A DNA stretch of 35,651 nt from CAYJAQ01 sp964368275. GTDB taxonomy: Bacteria; Bacillota_I; Bacilli_A; ML615J-28; CAG-313. The translations under genes were made by a program, and so were the position numbers. The stretch is taken from positions 1-35,651 of the forward strand of contig CAYJAQ010000010.1 in assembly GCA_964368275.1 (NCBI GenBank), read 5' to 3'. The notes under the pieces are model-generated. The model saw only the letters and a list, made by a program, of their open reading frames with translations, had not been told where the DNA came from and did no database searches. Below, piece by piece: positions 32,022 to 35,651 of this stretch (positions are counted from its first letter, which is position 1; the number at the start of each line of letters is the position of its first letter).

Positions 32022-33113
32022 TTATGCCACCCCCTTCAAGTATTCAACCGCTTCCGAAAGAGTAGCTACCGGAACAAAGGCCATTTTTTGAGGTTTGCCT
32101 AGTACTTCATAAGCACGCATCGCTTCAAAGTAATTGTTGCCTTCGATGTATTGACCCGTTTCTTCATCAGTATATCCTTGAACAATAACAACATTGCCAT
32201 TAGAATCACGATTTACCGGTACTAAAAAAACATCAGCGTGACTCAAATAAGCGGTAAAGACCTTTTGATAAATACCACCTATCGCTCCTACTTCACCATT
32301 TACTTCAATAGTACCAGTTCCAGCAATTTTTAGACCATTAGTTAAGTCATACTCAGTAATAGCATTGTAAATCGAAAGCGCCTGCATCAATCCACCACTA
32401 GGTCCATACGAGGATGTTTCACCAATCGTATATTGAGGAGTAGTTAAAGCTTGATTAATGGTGTAATAATCATAACAATAAATACCAACATAATATGTGC
32501 CTTCTACATCAGTAGGAATTGGTTTATATTCAACCTCGTGAATTTTACTATTCCGTTTAACGGTCAAAGTAACTGTCTGATTATTTTTTACAAAATAGCG
32601 TAGTGACTCTAAAAATTCATTATTTGTAGTGACATTCTCGCCATTGATCGCCGTAATAACATCACCTATTTGAATATCAAAAGGTAAATCGGTAAAAGTA
32701 GTGTGAACAATTAGTCCTTGAAACTCTTTATTAATCACTTTTCCCGCACTTTCATAAGCTGCTATTAATGCGTTAACAATACTAACATTTTTTTGAATTG
32801 TGCCAGAAGTACGACTTTCATTACCGGTCATCTGAATGTATTCGTTTGTTGGTTCTACAGATACTTTTTTATTTAAATTACCGAATAGATAAGTCAGTGC
32901 ACTACATCTTTCAACAGAGTAAACCGAAATTGTATTAAAGGATCCTTCAGCAAAATAGCCATTATCAACTTTAATAATGCTTTCAACTTTAGTTAGCATT
33001 CCGGGGCTCGTTACGTCATAATCAGTCGGAATTATTCCTAAAGCAATAATAGCAAGATACGGAATGATGAAGATAATTATCAACTTCCGGTATTCATAAA
33101 TCAGCTTCTTCAT
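32022..33113 (-). CDS. ylbL: Membrane-anchored PDZ and Lon-like serine protease (YlbL/SepM type)
   Basis: This 363-aa protein has one N-terminal membrane helix (about 10-29), a PDZ-like domain (about 125-200), and a C-terminal Lon-type protease domain. The catalytic Ser-Lys pair is visible as S239 in YGPSGGLM and K284 in GGIYQKV. Family members act outside the membrane, for example to process peptide signals or other surface proteins. The substrate is unknown here. The ATG overlaps the comEB stop by one base (TAATG). The next gene downstream encodes a small membrane protein that could be a partner. Confidence 0.9.
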   Translation of the reverse strand: MKKLIYEYRKLIIIFIIPYLAIIALGIIPTDYDVTSPGMLTKVESIIKVDNGYFAEGSFNTISVYSVERCSALTYLFGNLNKKVSVEPTNEYIQMTGNESRTSGTIQKNVSIVNALIAAYESAGKVINKEFQGLIVHTTFTDLPFDIQIGDVITAINGENVTTNNEFLESLRYFVKNNQTVTLTVKRNSKIHEVEYKPIPTDVEGTYYVGIYCYDYYTINQALTTPQYTIGETSSYGPSGGLMQALSIYNAITEYDLTNGLKIAGTGTIEVNGEVGAIGGIYQKVFTAYLSHADVFLVPVNRDSNGNVVIVQGYTDEETGQYIEGNNYFEAMRAYEVLGKPQKMAFVPVATLSEAVEYLKGVA

Positions 33114-33580
33114 TATTTAATATTCAACTCAACTTTAGCCATTTTACGATAACTAACTTTGGCAGCGTTTAACATCTTCTTTGCTGCTTGGTCAGATTCG
33201 CTATTTTCGTATTTATCATCCATATAAACAATCTCTTTAATACCAGATTGAATAATCAATTTAACACAATCATGGCATGGGAAAAGCGTAACATAAATAG
33301 TAGCATTATCTAGTGAGGTTGTAGCATTTAAAATTGCATTTGGTTCAGCATGCACTACATAAGGATATTTAGTACCCAAGAAGCCGCCTTCTCTTTCCCA
33401 AGGGAATTCATCATCACTACATCCATAAGGAAAGCCATTGTAACCAATACCAATTATTCGCTTAGCTGTATTTATAATACAAGCACCTACTTTTGTGTTA
33501 GGATCTTTACTACGTAAACTTGAAAGTAAGGCAACCCCCATAAAATAAGTATCCCAATTAATATAATTATGATCTTTCAT
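33113..33580 (-). CDS. comEB: dCMP deaminase, ComEB-like
   Basis: This enzyme of about 155 aa converts dCMP to dUMP, the precursor for dTMP synthesis. The zinc site has HAEPNA (H77, E79 from the chosen start) and PCHDCVK (C102, C105). Conserved DPNTKVGACI and GYNGFPYG also fit. The start is taken at the ATG at 33580, about six bases after GGTGA. A further in-frame ATG at 33592 touches the AGAGG site. It overlaps the 3' end of the small upstream gene by 14 bp. In Bacillus the same family is in the comE locus, but no competence genes are seen here. Confidence 0.92.
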   Translation of the reverse strand: MKDHNYINWDTYFMGVALLSSLRSKDPNTKVGACIINTAKRIIGIGYNGFPYGCSDDEFPWEREGGFLGTKYPYVVHAEPNAILNATTSLDNATIYVTLFPCHDCVKLIIQSGIKEIVYMDDKYENSESDQAAKKMLNAAKVSYRKMAKVELNIK

Positions 33581-33764
33581 TATTTTCACCATCCTCTTTT
33601 TTTATTTGTTTCTTTACTTGACAGTTCTCTACTTTACAGTTTAAGCAATGCTCAGGTAGTTCAACATCAGAACAGTCAGGTGTTTTAACACGTTTATTAA
33701 TAATAAATGATGTAAAGAAAAGCACTAGTGCAGCAAGTACAATAAGTAAACTTTTCCACCACAT
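33567..33764 (-). CDS. Small Cys-rich membrane-anchored protein, unknown
   Basis: This 65-aa protein was not recognised. One hydrophobic segment (about 4-22) is followed by a polar tail with the spaced cysteines CSDVELPEHCLNCKVENC (residues 31-48, four Cys), which could bind a metal or form disulphides. The C-terminus is charged. It is real in all likelihood, because its ATG overlaps the aspS stop (TAATG) and its end overlaps comEB, as for the other coupled genes in this operon. Its function is unknown. Confidence 0.7.
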   Translation of the reverse strand: MWWKSLLIVLAALVLFFTSFIINKRVKTPDCSDVELPEHCLNCKVENCQVKKQIKKEDGENNERS

Positions 33765-35512
33765 TATTTTAATACCTTAATATGCAATTCTTCTAACTGA
33801 TTATTCTCAACTGGTGTTGGTGCATCACTCATTAAACATTTTGCACTAGCAGCTTTTGGGAAAGCAATAACTTCGCGAAGATTATTATTCTTCGTAAGAA
33901 GCATAACCAAACGGTCTAAACCTAATGCAATACCACCATGAGGAGGAGTACCATATTTTAGAGCATTAACAAAGTATGAAAACTTTAATTCAACTTCTTC
34001 CCTAGTAAGACCAATGGCATCAAACATTTTAGCTTGAATCTTTTGATCATGAATTCTGATACTACCGCCACCAAGTTCATAGCCATTTAAAACAACGTCA
34101 TAAGCTTTTGCTTTAGTATTAGCTGGATCGGTTAATAACTTTTCTTCATCACCCGCTTTTGGCGAAGTAAATGGATGATGGGCAGCAACATAGCGATTCT
34201 CTTCTTCAGAAAATTCAAATAGTGGCCAATCAACAACCCACAAAAAGTTAAATAAATCTTCATTGATTAAATTCATTTCGCGTGCAATGGTTGTTCTTAA
34301 CGCACCTAAAGCATCATTACAATTACTTAAGGCATCAGCAACAATCAATACTAAATCATCATTAACAAGCTTAAGTTCTTTTACTAATTGTTCTGCTTTT
34401 TCAGGAGTAATAAATTTGGTAATTGAACCGCTTAATACACCTTCTTCATATTTTAACCAAGCCAATCCATGAGCATGGTATTTTTTAGCTATAAGCGTTA
34501 AACGATCAATCTCCTTACGAGAATACTTCTTAGCAGCATTATTTGCAACTATTGCTTTAACAGCACCACCATTTTTAATTGCCTCTTCAAAAACAATAAA
34601 AGGTACATCTTGAACCTTATCAGTAATATCTTGAAGATATAATTCATAACGCGTATCGGGTTTATCACTACCATATTTATTCATAGCTACATCCCAAGGC
34701 ATTCTAATAAAAGGCGTTGGAATTTCTATATTTAGAATCTCGTGCCAAACCTGTTTCAATAAGCCTTCCATCAATGTGTAAATATCTTCTTCATCAATAA
34801 AACTCATTTCTAAGTCAACTTGAGTAAACTCTAATTGACGATCAGCTCGTAAATCTTCATCACGGAAGCAACGAGCAATTTGAAAATAACGGTCCATTCC
34901 AGCAACCATCAATAATTGTTTATATAATTGTGGTGATTGTGGTAAGGCATAAAATGAACCTTCATGAACACGTGAGGCAACAAGGAAGTCACGAGCACCT
35001 TCAGGTGTTGATTTACCTAAAAAAGGTGTTTCAACTTCGATAAACTTCAAGTTATCAAGATAATTTCGGATTACCATGCATGTCTTATGACGCATTTCTA
35101 AATTCTTTTCCATTGGTGCACGGCGTAAATCAAGATAACGATAACGCATTCTTGTCTCTTCTAAAGCATCAGTTTGATCTTGAATTAGAAGCGGCGGCTG
35201 TTCAGCATCACTTAAAATTGTCAATTCCGAAACTTGTACTTCGATATCACCAGTTGCAAGATTGGCATTTTTACTAGAACGCTCAACAACTTTTCCTTGA
35301 GCTTTTATAACATATTCATTACGGACTTGATTAGCAGTTTCATAGCATGAACTCTCAGGATCAATTATTAATTGAGTAATCCCATAACGGTCTCTTAAAT
35401 CAATAAATAATAAACCACCAAGGTTTCTTTTCTTACTGCACCAACCTGTTAAGGTTACACTTTCCCCAACATTCGTAATTCTTAATTCACCATTTGTTTT
35501 AGTACGTAACAT
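33764..35512 (-). CDS. aspS: Aspartyl-tRNA synthetase
   Basis: This class II enzyme of 582 aa, the bacterial type, charges tRNA-Asp (or Asn too, in nondiscriminating forms). The N-terminal OB fold has LTGWCSKKRNLGGLLFIDLRDRYG. Motif 2 is FRDEDLRADRQLEFTQ, motif 3 is GIALGLDRLVMLL, and the large GAD insertion domain lies between. The start is ATG with AGAGGTA upstream. Its start region overlaps the hisS end by 14 bp, so hisS-aspS are coupled, as in many Bacillota. No T-box is inside this window. If one exists, it is before hisS. Confidence 0.97.
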   Translation of the reverse strand: MLRTKTNGELRITNVGESVTLTGWCSKKRNLGGLLFIDLRDRYGITQLIIDPESSCYETANQVRNEYVIKAQGKVVERSSKNANLATGDIEVQVSELTILSDAEQPPLLIQDQTDALEETRMRYRYLDLRRAPMEKNLEMRHKTCMVIRNYLDNLKFIEVETPFLGKSTPEGARDFLVASRVHEGSFYALPQSPQLYKQLLMVAGMDRYFQIARCFRDEDLRADRQLEFTQVDLEMSFIDEEDIYTLMEGLLKQVWHEILNIEIPTPFIRMPWDVAMNKYGSDKPDTRYELYLQDITDKVQDVPFIVFEEAIKNGGAVKAIVANNAAKKYSRKEIDRLTLIAKKYHAHGLAWLKYEEGVLSGSITKFITPEKAEQLVKELKLVNDDLVLIVADALSNCNDALGALRTTIAREMNLINEDLFNFLWVVDWPLFEFSEEENRYVAAHHPFTSPKAGDEEKLLTDPANTKAKAYDVVLNGYELGGGSIRIHDQKIQAKMFDAIGLTREEVELKFSYFVNALKYGTPPHGGIALGLDRLVMLLTKNNNLREVIAFPKAASAKCLMSDAPTPVENNQLEELHIKVLK

Positions 35513-35651
35513 TTTCTTTTACCTCTTTTATTCCAAAGTATTTATTCAATTCCGTCAGTTTTATTTTTGTTTCATCTTTAGTTTTAACATTTTTGATATT
35601 CAATTCATTATTAGCAATTTCATCATCACCAATAATTATAATATAATCTGC
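35499..35651 (-). CDS. hisS: Histidyl-tRNA synthetase, C-terminal 50 residues only
   Basis: The frame is open from the window edge to a TAA at 35501-35499. It encodes ADYIIIIGDDEIANNELNIKN followed by a charged helical end, which fits the C-terminal anticodon-binding domain of HisRS (pattern I-I-G-E-x-E-x-x-x...K-N-L). The gene begins outside the window. The stop lies inside aspS, so the two genes overlap by 14 bp. hisS-aspS is a common pair in Bacillota, which supports the call. Confidence 0.85.
   Translation of the reverse strand, partial: ADYIIIIGDDEIANNELNIKNVKTKDETKIKLTELNKYFGIKEVKENVTY

Noticed and set aside
1..35651. CRISPR arrays, tRNA genes, insertion sequences or prophage.
   Set aside because: No regularly spaced repeats, tRNA-like cloverleafs, transposase or phage proteins were found. 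All open frames of note are housekeeping or small envelope genes.

Overview
The window is a chromosomal housekeeping segment from an AT-rich, spore-forming Bacillota bacterium. The gene order resembles the Bacillus chromosome (rpsU-yqfC-yqfD-phoH-ybeY-cdd-era-yqzL-recO, dnaG-rpoD-trmK, spoIVA-HU, gerM-rdgB). The single-chain GlyRS and the AT-rich promoters would fit an Erysipelotrichia/Turicibacter/Haloplasma-like lineage near the base of the Mollicutes, but the genus cannot be fixed from this sequence. The genetic code looks standard: the WW pair in sigma region 2 is TGG TGG, and no conserved gene needs UGA read as Trp. No tRNA, rRNA, CRISPR array, IS element or prophage was seen.

Layout. 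1-5163: trmK (cut by the edge), rpoD, dnaG and glyQS, all on the minus strand, with a glycine T-box in front of glyQS. 5164-7660: a two-gene operon of an HGSNAT/DUF1624-type membrane protein and an acyl-CoA-ligase-like enzyme. 7661-12896: a complete Rnf operon in the order rnfC-D-G-E-A-B, with one clear promoter and one clear terminator. It is inserted between recO and glyQS, which are near each other in Bacillus. 12934-18325: recO, yqzL, era, cdd, ybeY, phoH, yqfD, yqfC and rpsU. 18349-20733: a fusion of an RdgB/HAM1 pyrophosphatase with a LicA/choline-kinase-like domain, then a GerM-like protein. 20823-21797: a plus-strand CPBP membrane protease. 21833-25135: an RsgI-domain lipoprotein, an HU protein and spoIVA, with a strong SigE-type promoter before spoIVA. 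25136-29042: ntdP (DUF402), a Fic protein and mutS2. 29096-30110: plus-strand rnhC and a two-way terminator. 30101-35651: rluD, lspA, a small membrane protein, a PDZ/Lon-like protease, comEB, a small Cys-rich membrane protein, aspS and the 3' end of hisS, packed as one overlapping minus-strand operon.

Most unusual features. The Rnf complex appears remodelled: RnfB is only 99 aa and ends after the first Fe-S domain, so the usual ferredoxin-like domain is absent, while RnfG is about twice normal length and carries two FMN-binding domains. The RdgB-kinase fusion and the RsgI-like lipoprotein without a sigma factor also stand out. The sporulation genes (spoIVA, yqfC, yqfD, GerM-like) with SigE-like promoter elements suggest that mother-cell transcription works in this organism.
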